The notes: generated by a model from the letters alone, not told the origin. A stretch of 64,000 nucleotides of DNA from Saprospiraceae bacterium (GCA_016710115.1 JADJLN010000019.1:248001-312000); one strand, 5' to 3'; shown: positions 29,251 to 38,975, counted from the stretch's first letter. Made by a program: numbers and translations.

Positions 29251-30536
29251 TTAATCTTTGCTCAGAATATGTTCGTATAATCTGGAATATTGAACATTCT
29301 TTTCTTTGGGTGTGAGTGTGTTCATCCTTAATTTTTCCATTGTAGGAGAAGAGGTGGATGTCATTATTGATTTGAATTTATCTGCATGTGCTGTGGCGAC
29401 AAGGATGGGTTTGTCCCGTTTTGTCTCCGTATGCGTTAGCCACATTGATACTGCTTGCCATATTGTTGCCGTATGAGGATCCAGTCGGTATTCAAACTGT
29501 TCTCTTACAGATTCAATCGTTTCTCTGATCATGCGATCCGTAATCCGATATCCGATGATATTTGGACTGATATTGTTCCACGTGGAACATTGAAAGGGGA
29601 TGATTCGCTCCAGATTATTCGGATGGCCTACGTCCATCGCGTTGGCCAATGTAGGAATGGGATAGTACTGTTCGCCATCATCTCCGGACAGATACCGAAT
29701 AAAGGCATCATTCTCATTTGTGCTGGCAATCCATTGTTCAACTGGCAAACCCATCGTTTGAGCTAGAAGTCCGGCACTCAGATTACCGAGATTGCCACAG
29801 GGAACACCAAATGTTGCAAGTGTAGGATATTGATGACATTCTCGATAGCCGATAAAGTAATATACACTTTGGGGGATCCATCGGCCGATATTGATCGAAT
29901 TGGCACTGCTTAAACGGCAGACTTTGCGCAGCTCAAGATCAAGAAATGCTCGTTTGACCAGTTCCTGGCAGTCATCAAAAGACCCAGGAATGGCAATCGT
30001 TTCAACGTTTCCACCAAACGACTTCATCTGGTTTTCCTGTTCCGGTGATACCCGCCCCTCCGGATATAGTATTGTGACATCAATACCTTCCCTACCGTGA
30101 AAAGCAGAACCAACAGCACCTCCGGTATCCCCTGAAGTAGCTACCAGAATCTGGAGCTTCCGGTTTTCCAGACGTTGATATTCCTCCAGAAGCAAGGCCA
30201 TCCATCTTGCTCCGAAATCTTTAAAGGCCTGTGTCGGACCATGGAATAACTCGAGTACGGAACGATCATCAAACGGAACAACGGATGTGGGCAGTTTACT
30301 CCATTCTTCTATCATCTTCCTGAATACATCTGCAGATACATCTTTCGAAAAATAGGGAGCAAGGATATGAGAACTCAACTCCTCCCTGCTCAATCGATGG
30401 AGGATTCCAGTATTCTGTGAGGTAAAACAGGTACTTCCACGGGAAGATAGAGTCCACAATCCGGTGCCAATCCTTCAAGAACAGCCGTTTTTGCTGATAC
30501 AAGATGAGCCTGATTTTTAGTAGAGAAGTAGAGCAC
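29251..30536 (-). pseudogene. thrC: Threonine synthase, one frameshift near the N-terminus
   Basis: The main frame (29251 to about 30392) encodes the PLP-dependent threonine synthase core, including ELFHGPTQAFKDFGARWMA with the PLP lysine, ATSGDTGGAVGSAF and SSANSINIGRW. The N-terminus lies in another frame: YFSTKNQAHLVSAKTAVLEG and LAPDCGLYLPVEVPVLP, joined by one missing base near 30392 (ESSID then LSREELSS). A GTG at 30534-30536 is the only plausible start; it follows the full thrB frame's TGA by 3 bases. Threonine synthase converts O-phosphohomoserine to threonine. As an essential biosynthetic gene in an otherwise intact operon, the break is more likely a sequence error than real. Confidence 0.85.
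29574..29589. other. parS centromere-like site 2, inside thrC
   Basis: A second copy of TGTTCCACGTGGAACA, identical to the site 349 bp away. Here it lies in the coding sequence of thrC and is read on the minus strand as Cys-Ser-Thr-Trp-Asn. Two identical 16-bp palindromes this close together are not expected by chance. Confidence 0.85.
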
Positions 30537-30617
30537 TGCTCAGTATTTTAGAGCACCTTCCTGGTTGACCCCACTGATGTACAGATCATGTCCCAAGCGA
30601 TGTCGGACAAGGACTCG

Positions 30618-31475
30618 TTACATGGCTTCTCCGCATTCTTCAGCAATCAGACTGTTTACACATAGAGCAAACATACTCGGACCTGAACCAGAGATTAAAC
30701 ATCCCAGAGCCCCTGCATGCAATGCGGCCTCCCGAATTTCCTGATAATAGGGAATGTCTTTTGATCGTGTAGGTTCAATAACAACATCCTGTAAACTCCG
30801 ACTGATCAGATCAAAGTCGGACTGATACAGTCCATGGATGAACCCGCCAAGGTTTCCCGTTTGTTCAATCATGCCACCAAGAGAAACAGAATCGGGTAAA
30901 CGTGATCTCGATAAAGCAGTTGGAATCTGAACATCCGGGTGAAGGATTGCCAGATACAATCCTCTAGGACAGGGTAGTCGATGTACATCCAGGGTAGCAT
31001 TATCCCGGATCAGAATAATCCCTCCCAGAAGTGATGGAGCCACATTATCGGCATGCCAAGCCTGACTGGCCATCCGTTCACCCTGCATGGCAAATGGCAA
31101 CAAATCCCGTTTTTCCAATGGCCGACGCAATAATTCATTGACCGCAACGACCCCGGCAACGGCACTGGCGGCGCTTGATCCAAGACCACTCTCGAAAGGC
31201 ATCTTCTTGTGGATCTCAAAATCAATACCCCGTCCTTCCTCATGCAGATGCCGGAGTAATGCCCGCGCAGCAATGGTTACGGTATTTTGATCGGGCGACT
31301 TTGGCAACCGACCACGATCACCTGTGATCAAAGTGATACGCAACTCCCCCAGATCATTGAAGCGCGCTATGATCTCATCTCCCGGTCTCTCCAGGGCTAG
31401 TCCGAGTATATCAAAACCACAACCCAGATTGGAGACACTCGCTGGTGCAAAGACTTTTATACCGGAATTGGACAT
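30618..31475 (-). CDS. thrB: Homoserine kinase, C-terminal end cut by in-frame TAA
   Basis: The GHMP-kinase protein has the ATP-binding motif PFESGLGSSAASAVAG and the C-terminal motif ISGSGPSMFAL. It phosphorylates homoserine, supplying the thrC substrate. The start at 31475 (MSNSGIKVFAPASVSN) is chosen over 31484. Translation ends at TAA 30618-30620, but the frame continues for about 29 codons (including HDLYISGVNQEG) to a TGA just upstream of the thrC GTG. That tail is the normal end of homoserine kinase, so the TAA probably replaces CAA. With the tail restored, thrB and thrC form a tightly coupled operon. Confidence 0.9.
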   Translation of the reverse strand: MSNSGIKVFAPASVSNLGCGFDILGLALERPGDEIIARFNDLGELRITLITGDRGRLPKSPDQNTVTIAARALLRHLHEEGRGIDFEIHKKMPFESGLGSSAASAVAGVVAVNELLRRPLEKRDLLPFAMQGERMASQAWHADNVAPSLLGGIILIRDNATLDVHRLPCPRGLYLAILHPDVQIPTALSRSRLPDSVSLGGMIEQTGNLGGFIHGLYQSDFDLISRSLQDVVIEPTRSKDIPYYQEIREAALHAGALGCLISGSGPSMFALCVNSLIAEECGEAM

Positions 31476-31484
31476 ATAACGCAA

Positions 31485-31820
31485 TCAGAAGATGAAATGA
31501 ATTCTTTGTTCCTGTTCAAAGATACCGTTCGTCCGTACATGATCTGGATCTGTGGGAATTTTCACTCGCCGGGTTTGGAATGAGAACCGTTCATGTGAAT
31601 GTCGTCCTAAACCGGGTACCTGCAGCTGAAACCTCGTTTTGGCAATGATGAGAGGTAAACTGTTTGTCTGTTTTCCCGATCCCTTCATGCAGATTGCCTT
31701 CGAAGTTACCGGTTCATCCAGCAATACGTGTATTCTATCCAGGCAATACATCCTGATCTGTTTATCCAATGATGGGCACTCGTTCGTTCTTCCGGTGAAT
31801 AGTGCATTTATATCGGACAA
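31485..31820 (-). CDS. Hypothetical protein upstream of thrB
   Basis: An open frame of 111 residues ends directly before thrB on the same strand. I recognise no domain, signal peptide or membrane segment. The position fits a co-transcribed gene, but the sequence has no clear family features and could be non-coding leader of the thr operon. No thrA is visible next to it. Confidence 0.25.
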   Translation of the reverse strand: MSDINALFTGRTNECPSLDKQIRMYCLDRIHVLLDEPVTSKAICMKGSGKQTNSLPLIIAKTRFQLQVPGLGRHSHERFSFQTRRVKIPTDPDHVRTNGIFEQEQRIHFIF

Positions 31821-31994
31821 GAAATCTTCATTTGTATACTTAATAGCTTCAATATCAATTAGATATACTAATTATATTCCCTGTCGTAGGAGAGAACCAA
31901 AACCTGTTTGTAAGGGGAATGTTAAGTTTCCGATCGGAAGGTGCTTCAACGGAATAACTACTTTATTCGACCATCATGAGGAGAAGACAACATG

Positions 31995-32002
31995 TATCTT
32001 TG
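31995..32002 (+). promoter_or_regulatory. Bacteroidota -7 promoter element of yqeY
   Basis: TATCTTTG ends only 4 bases before the yqeY ATG at 32007, so the transcript would have almost no leader. Confidence 0.5.
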
Positions 32003-32006
32003 CATG

Positions 32007-32456
32007 ATGCAATTGGAAGAAAAAGTAATGCAGGCCTTAAAACAGGCCATGAAGGACAAGGACCAGGCCGCACTGCGTACACTACGCGCGATCAAATCAG
32101 CCATATTGATCTTTAAAACCAGTCGTACAGGAGAAATTCTCGATGATGCTGCCGAGATCAGATTACTCCAGAAATTGGTCAAACAACGAAAGGAATCAGC
32201 TTCCATATTCCGAGAACAAAAGCGCGATGATCTGGCGAACACCGAGGAAGAGGAGCTGGTGATTCTTGAACAGTTTTTACCCCAGCCGCTGAACAATGAT
32301 GAACTGATGGCCTTGATTCAGGAGATCATCACCAGAACGGGCTCTTCATCGATGAAGGATATGGGAAAGGTGATGGGATTGGCTAATCAGGAAGTTGCCG
32401 GGCGGGCAGAAGGAAAAACGATCTCGGACATGGTGAAGAAACTGCTCGCTGAGTGA
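32007..32456 (+). CDS. GatB/YqeY domain protein
   Basis: The 149-residue protein is the stand-alone YqeY family, related to the tRNA-binding tail domain of GatB. Typical features are ALRTLRAIKSAIL near the start, EEEELVILEQFLPQPL in the middle and MGKVMGLANQEVAGRAEGK near the end. The function of YqeY is not established, though a tRNA-related role is suspected from GatB. ATG 32007 follows a -7 promoter element; Met codons at 31992 and 32004 are less likely. It overlaps the downstream glycosyltransferase by 4 bp (GTGA). Confidence 0.9.
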   Translation: MQLEEKVMQALKQAMKDKDQAALRTLRAIKSAILIFKTSRTGEILDDAAEIRLLQKLVKQRKESASIFREQKRDDLANTEEEELVILEQFLPQPLNNDELMALIQEIITRTGSSSMKDMGKVMGLANQEVAGRAEGKTISDMVKKLLAE

Positions 32457-33563
32457 ATACACGCGGGAAACAGAAACCTGTTTTGTTTGCCGCACTCAAC
32501 TGGGGTATGGGACATGCATCTCGCAGTGTTCCGTTGATTCGCGCCCTCCAGGAAAAAGGGATTCCTGTTATTCTGGCTAGTGACGGTGTTGCTGCTGAGC
32601 TCCTCCGGAAAGAATTTCCAGAACTGTATATACACGAACTGCCTTCCTATCAGGTCCGGTATGACACGGACAATATTTACTGGAACGTATTGCGCAGTCT
32701 GTGGTCCATACTTTCTGCTATCTGGGCCGAACATCAATGGCTTCGTTCTTTTCTTCGCAGCCATGACCTCTTTGCGATCATCAGCGACAATCGCTACGGT
32801 ATCCGATCTTCTCGCGTTCCCAGTGTATTGATTACGCATCAGTTCCGGTTTTTGGACCCTGGAAATGGGCGAACAGGATCGGCGAATGGTCAGTAAGATG
32901 GTGGGCCAGAAAATTCTCGGAAATATGGGTACCAGATTGGCAAGGTGATCATTCACTGAGTGGAGGCATGGCCAATTGGAAATATACCCGACCTCCAGTC
33001 TATTATCTCGGACCGCTTTCCCGATTTGAACTTCACACTCGTTCGATGGATAAGAAGGAATTTGACGTGATTGTCATTCTATCAGGTCCCGAACCAATGC
33101 GAACACTGTTGGAAGTAGCTGTTGATAAACAGCTGAAAGTGATACCGGGTAAACATATATTAATACGAGGAACGCGCGAGTCGGTTCCAGCAGAACTGGC
33201 TCATCCACCCTATACGCGCTTTGATCTTCTGGCAGCTGACGAGTTGAATCGGCTTGTGGCATTATCCACAATGCAGATCAGCAGATCCGGATATTCCACG
33301 GTGATGGACTTGACGTACTCGGGCATTCCTGCTCTGATGATCCCGACTCCTGGACAGATCGAACAGGAATTTCTGGCAGAGTATCTATTGGGAAAGGGCC
33401 CTGGTTGTTTCAAAGTCAGGATGAGCTGGACATCCAATCCGCCTGGTTAACGCTGGATACATGGGCTGAAAACCAGCCATTGCAACCTTCAGGGAAGGAG
33501 GCAAATCAGGCTGTAACCTCGTTTTTACAACGATGGACAACGGTTAAACGCCTTTCAGATTAA
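32453..33563 (+). pseudogene. MurG-like family 28 glycosyltransferase-type protein, two frameshifts
   Basis: The GTG start at 32453 overlaps the yqeY stop. The N-terminal domain has NWGMGHASRSVPLIRALQEKG, the glycine-rich nucleotide-sugar transferase start. The C-terminal domain (YYLGPLSRFE, VILSGPEP, ISRSGYSTVMDLTYSGIPALMIPTPGQIEQE) is a family 28 UDP-sugar-binding fold. The frame breaks at two CCCTGG sequences: 32858-32862, after which the coding frame continues as WKWANRIGEW, and 33400-33404, after which it continues as WLFQSQDELD to TAA 33561-33563. Repaired, it encodes about 370 residues. Both breaks at CCTGG suggest systematic sequence error. The acceptor substrate is unknown. Confidence 0.75.
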
Positions 33564-34741
33564 TCCATTTCTTCCAACGCAGCAGTCTTTACTGCTTTGG
33601 CTACTTTCCAGGCCACTTCTTCATTGAGGGTGGCAGGGATGATCATATCTTGTGTTGGTTCGCGGATAAACTCGGAAATAGCATAGGCAGCGGCCAGTTT
33701 CATACGGGCGGTGATCCGTTTTGCCTTGGCATCCAGTGCGCCCCGAAAGATGCCCGGAAAACCGAGTGCATTGTTGACCTGATTCGGCAGGTCGCTTCGT
33801 CCAGTAGCCACAACGGCAGCACCTGCGGCATATGCTTTTTCCGGCATGATTTCAGGTGTCGGGTTAGCCAGAGCAAAAATGATGGGATCCTTTGCCATGA
33901 CCCGGATATCCTCCTCTTCCAGCAGGTCGCCTACACTGACGCCGATAAATACATCGGCATCTTTCAACGCGTCACGAAGACTTCCCTGCAGGTTGATCTT
34001 GTTGCTATAGCGCAGAATATCCAGCTTGGCTTCATTCAGATCATCCCGATCACGATGGATAATGCCCTTTGTATCACAGATCACCAGTTGTTTAACGGGT
34101 GTACAGACTTCACTGCCATAGTCATCAGCACATTTGAGCATCTTGGCAATAGCGATACCAGCAGCACCCGCGCCGTTGATCACGATCTTGAGCTCAGATA
34201 GGGGCTTGTTCACCAAGCGGGCCGCATTGATCAATCCGGCAAGAGTCACGATCGCTGTCCCGTGCTGATCATCGTGAAACACCGGGATGCCGATATCCTG
34301 CAGTTTTTCCTCGATATAAAAACTTTGCGGAGCCGCAATGTCCTCCAGATTGATACCGCCAAATACAGGGGCAATCCGCTTGACTGTTTCAATGATTTCA
34401 TCAGGATCCTGGGTATCCAGACAGATCGGAAAGGCATCAATAGCGGCAAATCGCTTGAACAACATCGCTTTTCCTTCCATCACCGGGATCGCTGCCAGGG
34501 GGCCGATATTGCCCAATCCCAACACAGCCGAACCGTCACTGACAATGGCCACCGTATTGCATTTCATGGTATACTCATAGGCCAGTTCCGGATTCGCTTC
34601 AATGGCCTTGCAAGGTGCTGCAACTCCTGGTGAATAAACCAGGGCCAGCTCATGAGCATCCCGTAGATCGATCTTGGCATTGATCCGGATCTTTCCCCTC
34701 AACTGCTTGTGCAGGATCATCGATTCTTCATAAATATCCAT
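33560..34741 (-). CDS. Malic enzyme (oxaloacetate-decarboxylating malate dehydrogenase)
   Basis: The 393-residue short-form malic enzyme carries the malate-binding region DLRDAHELALVYSPGVAAPC, the metal site region FGGINLEDIAAPQSFYIE and HDDQHGTAIV, and the Rossmann motif INGAGAAGIAIAKML. It oxidatively decarboxylates malate to pyruvate and CO2 with reduction of NAD or NADP. It lacks the C-terminal phosphotransacetylase-like domain of MaeB-type enzymes. The gene is convergent with the glycosyltransferase and overlaps its stop by 4 bp. Cofactor preference cannot be decided by eye. Confidence 0.95.
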   Translation of the reverse strand: MDIYEESMILHKQLRGKIRINAKIDLRDAHELALVYSPGVAAPCKAIEANPELAYEYTMKCNTVAIVSDGSAVLGLGNIGPLAAIPVMEGKAMLFKRFAAIDAFPICLDTQDPDEIIETVKRIAPVFGGINLEDIAAPQSFYIEEKLQDIGIPVFHDDQHGTAIVTLAGLINAARLVNKPLSELKIVINGAGAAGIAIAKMLKCADDYGSEVCTPVKQLVICDTKGIIHRDRDDLNEAKLDILRYSNKINLQGSLRDALKDADVFIGVSVGDLLEEEDIRVMAKDPIIFALANPTPEIMPEKAYAAGAAVVATGRSDLPNQVNNALGFPGIFRGALDAKAKRITARMKLAAAYAISEFIREPTQDMIIPATLNEEVAWKVAKAVKTAALEEMD

Positions 34742-34915
34742 GGGTCGTGTTGGTTGAATGGATGGTGAAGATAGGATTTTCCATTCTGCAAAATGCGCAT
34801 GGCCACGAGTGACACGTGGAACAATTCTACACGTTGTGATCTGCCAGTGTCACCAAATCAGTTATATTCATTGCACCAATTTGGTCTGCATATTATTCCT
34901 ATACAAACATTGTTA

Positions 34916-35842
34916 ATGAATAAGTTATATAACTTTATTTTTATTATTCTTTCCCTGCCCTGTATGGGTCAGGATGCAGAGGATTGGACGAAGGAATTGC
35001 TGGATACGCATGTGCGCATCAACGGCACAAGGGCATCCATGGTGCTGGATCAACCGGGATGGGTACAATCACCCACCAATCCCAAACTCATCCTGAATGA
35101 AGAACTGCAGGCATATCTGTTTATCGAACAGAAAAAACTGACGGTAGAAGAATATGAAATGGATTGGATGCCAATCCTGATTGGGGAGGATAAGCCCGAC
35201 TTGATCACGTCAATCCGCTTTCAGGACTATCGCGGAAAACTGATCAAATCAAAGGCCCAGACTCCGAGAGGTGATCAGGTTCTGTGGCTGGCTTATATCG
35301 GCAATGATAAAAACGTGTTGGATATCAAGGGAGCATATCCTCTGGAGCAGGCAAATCAGGCAGAGCAGCAGACATTAGCCATGTTGCGCTCCCTCTATAT
35401 CGATGATCAGATCATCATCCGGATGTTTGAAACCATGCCCTTTACGGCAGATGTGGAGCGACACGGATTTACCGAAGAAGAATCCTACATGGTGAACAGC
35501 GTCCTGTTGACCAATCCCCAAACCCGACAGACGATCCAGATCCTGCTCATGGATCAATTCGACAGTTCTCGAGAGGAAATTATCGGCCAGGAGATCGCCC
35601 GATTGAACGACATGGATATCCAGGTTGATCTGGTTGAATCTGAATTCAACGGACGATATACGGACCTGCTGATCTACCAAAGCCCGTCCTATGATGGTGA
35701 GGAGTGGACCTACACCGCACTGATCTTTCAGGATAACCAGTATTTCAATGTGACGATGATCATGGCAGAATCTCCTGAAAACCGGCATCTGTTTAAAGAG
35801 ATCGTAGAATCAGTACAGCTGAAGGAAGAAAGGAAAAAGTAG
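34916..35842 (+). CDS. Secreted protein of unknown function
   Basis: The start at 34916 gives a signal peptide (MNKLYNFIFIILSLPCMGQ) and a 308-residue product. The frame is open further upstream to 34793, but that part has no protein-like character. The mature sequence is an acidic alpha/beta protein with no cysteine motif or named domain that I recognise. It is convergent with pth. A periplasmic location is inferred. Confidence 0.7.
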   Translation: MNKLYNFIFIILSLPCMGQDAEDWTKELLDTHVRINGTRASMVLDQPGWVQSPTNPKLILNEELQAYLFIEQKKLTVEEYEMDWMPILIGEDKPDLITSIRFQDYRGKLIKSKAQTPRGDQVLWLAYIGNDKNVLDIKGAYPLEQANQAEQQTLAMLRSLYIDDQIIIRMFETMPFTADVERHGFTEEESYMVNSVLLTNPQTRQTIQILLMDQFDSSREEIIGQEIARLNDMDIQVDLVESEFNGRYTDLLIYQSPSYDGEEWTYTALIFQDNQYFNVTMIMAESPENRHLFKEIVESVQLKEERKK

Positions 35843-35865
35843 ATATCCCACGTCCGGGGTTCGGG

Positions 35866-36438
35866 TCAATCCGGACTGATGCTGTTGACCGTATTCATCG
35901 CCCGGGCCAGGCCAATACTGCAAAACTGCTTCACCGCATCAGCTGATTGATTCATCAGTTCCGGGATGAACTTTCGTTCTTCATCTGTCCATTCACCCAG
36001 GACATAATTCACCTGCCGGCCCTTGGAAAACTCGTTGCCGATTCCGATTCGCAATCGTGGATAATCGGTGCGACCGAGCATTTCCTGAATATTTTTCAGA
36101 CCATTGTGTCCGCCGTCAGACCCCTTGGCCCGCATGCGCAATTTTCCAAGAGGCAGATTGAGGTCGTCCAGTAAGACGAGAACATGGTCAAGTGAAATGT
36201 TTTCTTTTGTCATCCAGTACCGAACAGCCTTTCCACTGAGATTCATATAGGTGGTCGGTTTGATCAGGATGAGTTGGCGACCTTTGAATTTCATCCGTGC
36301 GACATAGGCCTGACTGTCCAGTTCAAAAGAAACACCTGCTTCGCGGGCCAGATAGTCCACGACATCAAAACCGATATTATGACGAGTACCATCATAATCG
36401 CCACCCACATTGCCTAAACCGACGATCAGGTATTTCAT
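35866..36438 (-). CDS. pth: Peptidyl-tRNA hydrolase
   Basis: The 190-residue protein has the Pth catalytic set: Asn10, His20 (GTRHNIGFDVVD), the Asp of LLDDLNLPLGKLRMR and the Asn of GGHNGLKNI. It recycles tRNA by cleaving peptidyl-tRNA released from stalled ribosomes. Length and start match the family. It lies 40 bp downstream of mtgA on the same strand. Confidence 0.97.
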   Translation of the reverse strand: MKYLIVGLGNVGGDYDGTRHNIGFDVVDYLAREAGVSFELDSQAYVARMKFKGRQLILIKPTTYMNLSGKAVRYWMTKENISLDHVLVLLDDLNLPLGKLRMRAKGSDGGHNGLKNIQEMLGRTDYPRLRIGIGNEFSKGRQVNYVLGEWTDEERKFIPELMNQSADAVKQFCSIGLARAMNTVNSISPD

Positions 36439-36478
36439 ATGGTGAAAAGAATCAAATTTTCAGGTAAAAAGTTCGCAC

Positions 36479-37276
36479 CTAGTTTGCTTTATCCAGATAG
36501 ATCCCCGATCCATGCATGCGCATCTGACGAAGCACCCAGTCTCTTCGCCTGGTCACATATCGTCCCGGTCGGGATGCAGAATACTTGCGTGGATTCGGTA
36601 ACACTGCAGCCAGAGTGGCCGCTTCTGATCGGGTCAGTTTGTCCGCCGGTTTTCGAAAAAAATGCCGGGCAGCAGCCTCTGCACCATAAATCCCCGGACC
36701 AAACTCGACGACATTGAGATATACCGTCATGATCCGACGCTTTGTCCAGACCAGTTCGATCAGGCCGGTAAAATAGATTTCCAATCCTTTTCGCAGCCAG
36801 GATCGATGTGGCCAGAGGAAGACATTCTTCGCCGTTTGCTGGCTGATCGTACTCGCACCTCGTGTCCGCCTGGACCGCTTGTTGTGTTCCAGGGCTTTCT
36901 GAATGGCTTCCAGATCAAATCCCCAATGATCCTTGAAGTTCTGGTCTTCTGCACACATGACGGACGGCGCCAGATGAATGCTGATCTCATCCATGGATAC
37001 CCAGTCCTTTTTCAAAACGGCTTTTTCTCCATCTGCCCACTGCTCCACACTCCGGATAACCATCAGTGGAGTTAGTGGTACCGGAAGGACACCATAGACC
37101 AGTGTGGCCAGAAGAGAGGTGGTTATAAAACTACCCACCATCCACAGACCAATGATCAACAACTGCTTCCAACGAGATCGCCCCTTGAGTTGTGCACGAA
37201 AGATGCGCCAGATCCGACCGGGAAAAGATTTGACCAGGTGAAAGAAATGCACGATCGGAGATGCTGTCGTCATCAA
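36479..37276 (-). CDS. mtgA: Monofunctional biosynthetic peptidoglycan transglycosylase
   Basis: The 265-residue protein has one membrane segment (about 39-62) and a GT51 domain with the catalytic glutamate motif AEDQNFKDHWGFD, then RGASTISQQTAKNVFLWP, and KRRIMTVYLNVVEFGPGIYG. There is no transpeptidase domain, so it polymerises lipid II glycan strands only. Its ATG overlaps the stop of the upstream YncE-like gene by 4 bp, so they are translationally coupled. Confidence 0.97.
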   Translation of the reverse strand: MMTTASPIVHFFHLVKSFPGRIWRIFRAQLKGRSRWKQLLIIGLWMVGSFITTSLLATLVYGVLPVPLTPLMVIRSVEQWADGEKAVLKKDWVSMDEISIHLAPSVMCAEDQNFKDHWGFDLEAIQKALEHNKRSRRTRGASTISQQTAKNVFLWPHRSWLRKGLEIYFTGLIELVWTKRRIMTVYLNVVEFGPGIYGAEAAARHFFRKPADKLTRSEAATLAAVLPNPRKYSASRPGRYVTRRRDWVLRQMRMHGSGIYLDKAN

Positions 37277-38285
37277 TAAAAGCGAAAATCACTGGGAACA
37301 ATACCCGAAGCATAACTCCGGACAAAACTGCCGTCCGGTGCATACACATCGATTTTTCCCGTCTGTTGAAAATCAACCGGATCAGCCATCCAGATCCGTC
37401 CGTCTGAAGGATCGATCCGGTATCCGTAATACGTGAAACCCGTGATGAACGGAGTGGTCGACAGATCAACAGCCTGAGTCGATATCCGATGCAATCCCCC
37501 ATTGAGATAGTAGACGTAATCACCCGCTATCTGCAATTTGGAAGGGAATTCATTTTGGGAGAAGACCATGCTTTTTACACTTGCACCTGTTTGCGGATCG
37601 ACTACATGAATGCTTGCCGGGATATCAATATAGTTACCAATACACATCACCCAGATCCGTCCATCCGGATCTACCGCCAGTGACTGGCGCCAAACCCGAC
37701 TGTTATGCTGTCGGAAACCTGATGATTGGCAGGATCGATGCGATAGATCTGATCGTGATTCGATGCAGCCACCCAGATCTGATTTTGGACCAGGATCATT
37801 TCTTCAGACCAGGATCCAAGATATAGAGAATCGGCAATGGCCAGAGGATGCAGATTGGCGATCAGCAGCCAGGGTGAAAAAAGGGTGCTGATATATGCCT
37901 GATCTGCGGACACAGGCTGAAGAAATCGTGGGGCATGAGACAATGAAAGCCGATCCTTACGAGAAATGGTTTCCAGGTCGATCACCTCAATACTGCGGGA
38001 ATTGTTCATCACCAGATATCCGTCGTCTCCGATGATTGTCATACTCTGAAGTACATCTCCGAGAGGCTCTCCATTGACCGTCCGGTAAAGATCCAGTTGG
38101 GGTTCTTCTTCGGAATAGTCCTGGAAACCCAGGGAAGCATTCAGTTGATTGAAGCCACCTTCATGAAGGAGAAAGACGCCCTCACCGGGAGAAATGTGAA
38201 TAGTGTCGGAAGGATCCGGATTGTCTTTTTTACAGGAGAAAAAAACGACGGTGAAGACCAGCAGAGTCAGAATGGAAGGTTTCAT
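37273..38285 (-). pseudogene. YncE-like beta-propeller lipoprotein, one frameshift
   Basis: ATG 38285 begins a lipoprotein signal (MKPSILTLLVFTVVFFSC, lipobox FFSC) followed by KKDNPDPSD. The rest is a repeated propeller resembling YncE/DUF5074-type proteins of Bacteroidota (VIDLETISRKDRLSL, IYRIDPANHQVSDSITVG, DPSDGRIWMADPVD). The frame breaks near 37683, where GFGAS must join SLAVDPDGRIWV by one missing base. Repaired length is about 337 residues. Function of such lipoproteins is unknown; some accompany TonB-dependent receptors, but none is present here. It is followed by mtgA with a 4-bp overlap. Confidence 0.75.
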
Positions 38286-38296
38286 ATGGACCTTGG

Positions 38297-38971
38297 TTAA
38301 AGCAATTTGGCGATCGGAACGGCGAGAAACGGGATGATCAGTCCGACAAGATATCCCCAATAGATCTCTTTTGGTTGATGTACCTGAAGCGTCAACCGTG
38401 CCGTACCTGTCAATCCGGCGACCAGGATGGAACAAAACACCATGGTCAACAAGCCGATCTCAATATGTCCGACAGCTGGTAGATCCAGTCCGATCCGGGC
38501 ATAGGGATAGGACTGATGGAGTATGAACAGGATGGCTGTCATACCGGCCGACCCCATGGCATGCAGGCTGATTTTGAATTGGACGTTGATCACAAAGGCC
38601 ACAAAAATGGCCAGTGTACAAGCGAGGCTCATCGTTGCCAGAACGGGGGGGATATCTGTATTTTCGAGAAAATTTTTAGTCATCCAGCTGTAAAGGACAC
38701 CAGCTGCAATATAGGGTCCAACACGTTGCATCCGCTGGCGCATTTGCAGATCGTCAACCAGTTGAAGACGAACCATCAGAAAGATGGCCAGTGCCGGCAA
38801 CACAAAAGTCGTACTGAACACGATCAGCAGAAGATCCAACTTTTCTGACAACCGGCTCACCCCGAACACATACGGGTTGGCACTCAGCAGAAAGACCAGG
38901 GTATAGGTCAGGATCGTGAGCGGATGGAACAGAATGGACACCAGATGAGCCCACAAATGACGTGTCTTCAT
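38297..38971 (-). CDS. PAP2-like membrane protein
   Basis: The 224-residue protein has about six membrane helices. KISLHAMGSAGM and the later ARLTLQVHQPKEIYWGYLVG are placed as in PAP2-superfamily phosphatases, but the phosphatase motifs are degenerate (no clear SGH and no SRxxxxxHxxxD). It may be an inactive or altered lipid phosphatase-like protein. It precedes the YncE-like lipoprotein and mtgA on the same strand, suggesting a cell-envelope operon. Confidence 0.6.
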   Translation of the reverse strand: MKTRHLWAHLVSILFHPLTILTYTLVFLLSANPYVFGVSRLSEKLDLLLIVFSTTFVLPALAIFLMVRLQLVDDLQMRQRMQRVGPYIAAGVLYSWMTKNFLENTDIPPVLATMSLACTLAIFVAFVINVQFKISLHAMGSAGMTAILFILHQSYPYARIGLDLPAVGHIEIGLLTMVFCSILVAGLTGTARLTLQVHQPKEIYWGYLVGLIIPFLAVPIAKLL

Positions 38972-38975
38972 GCCA

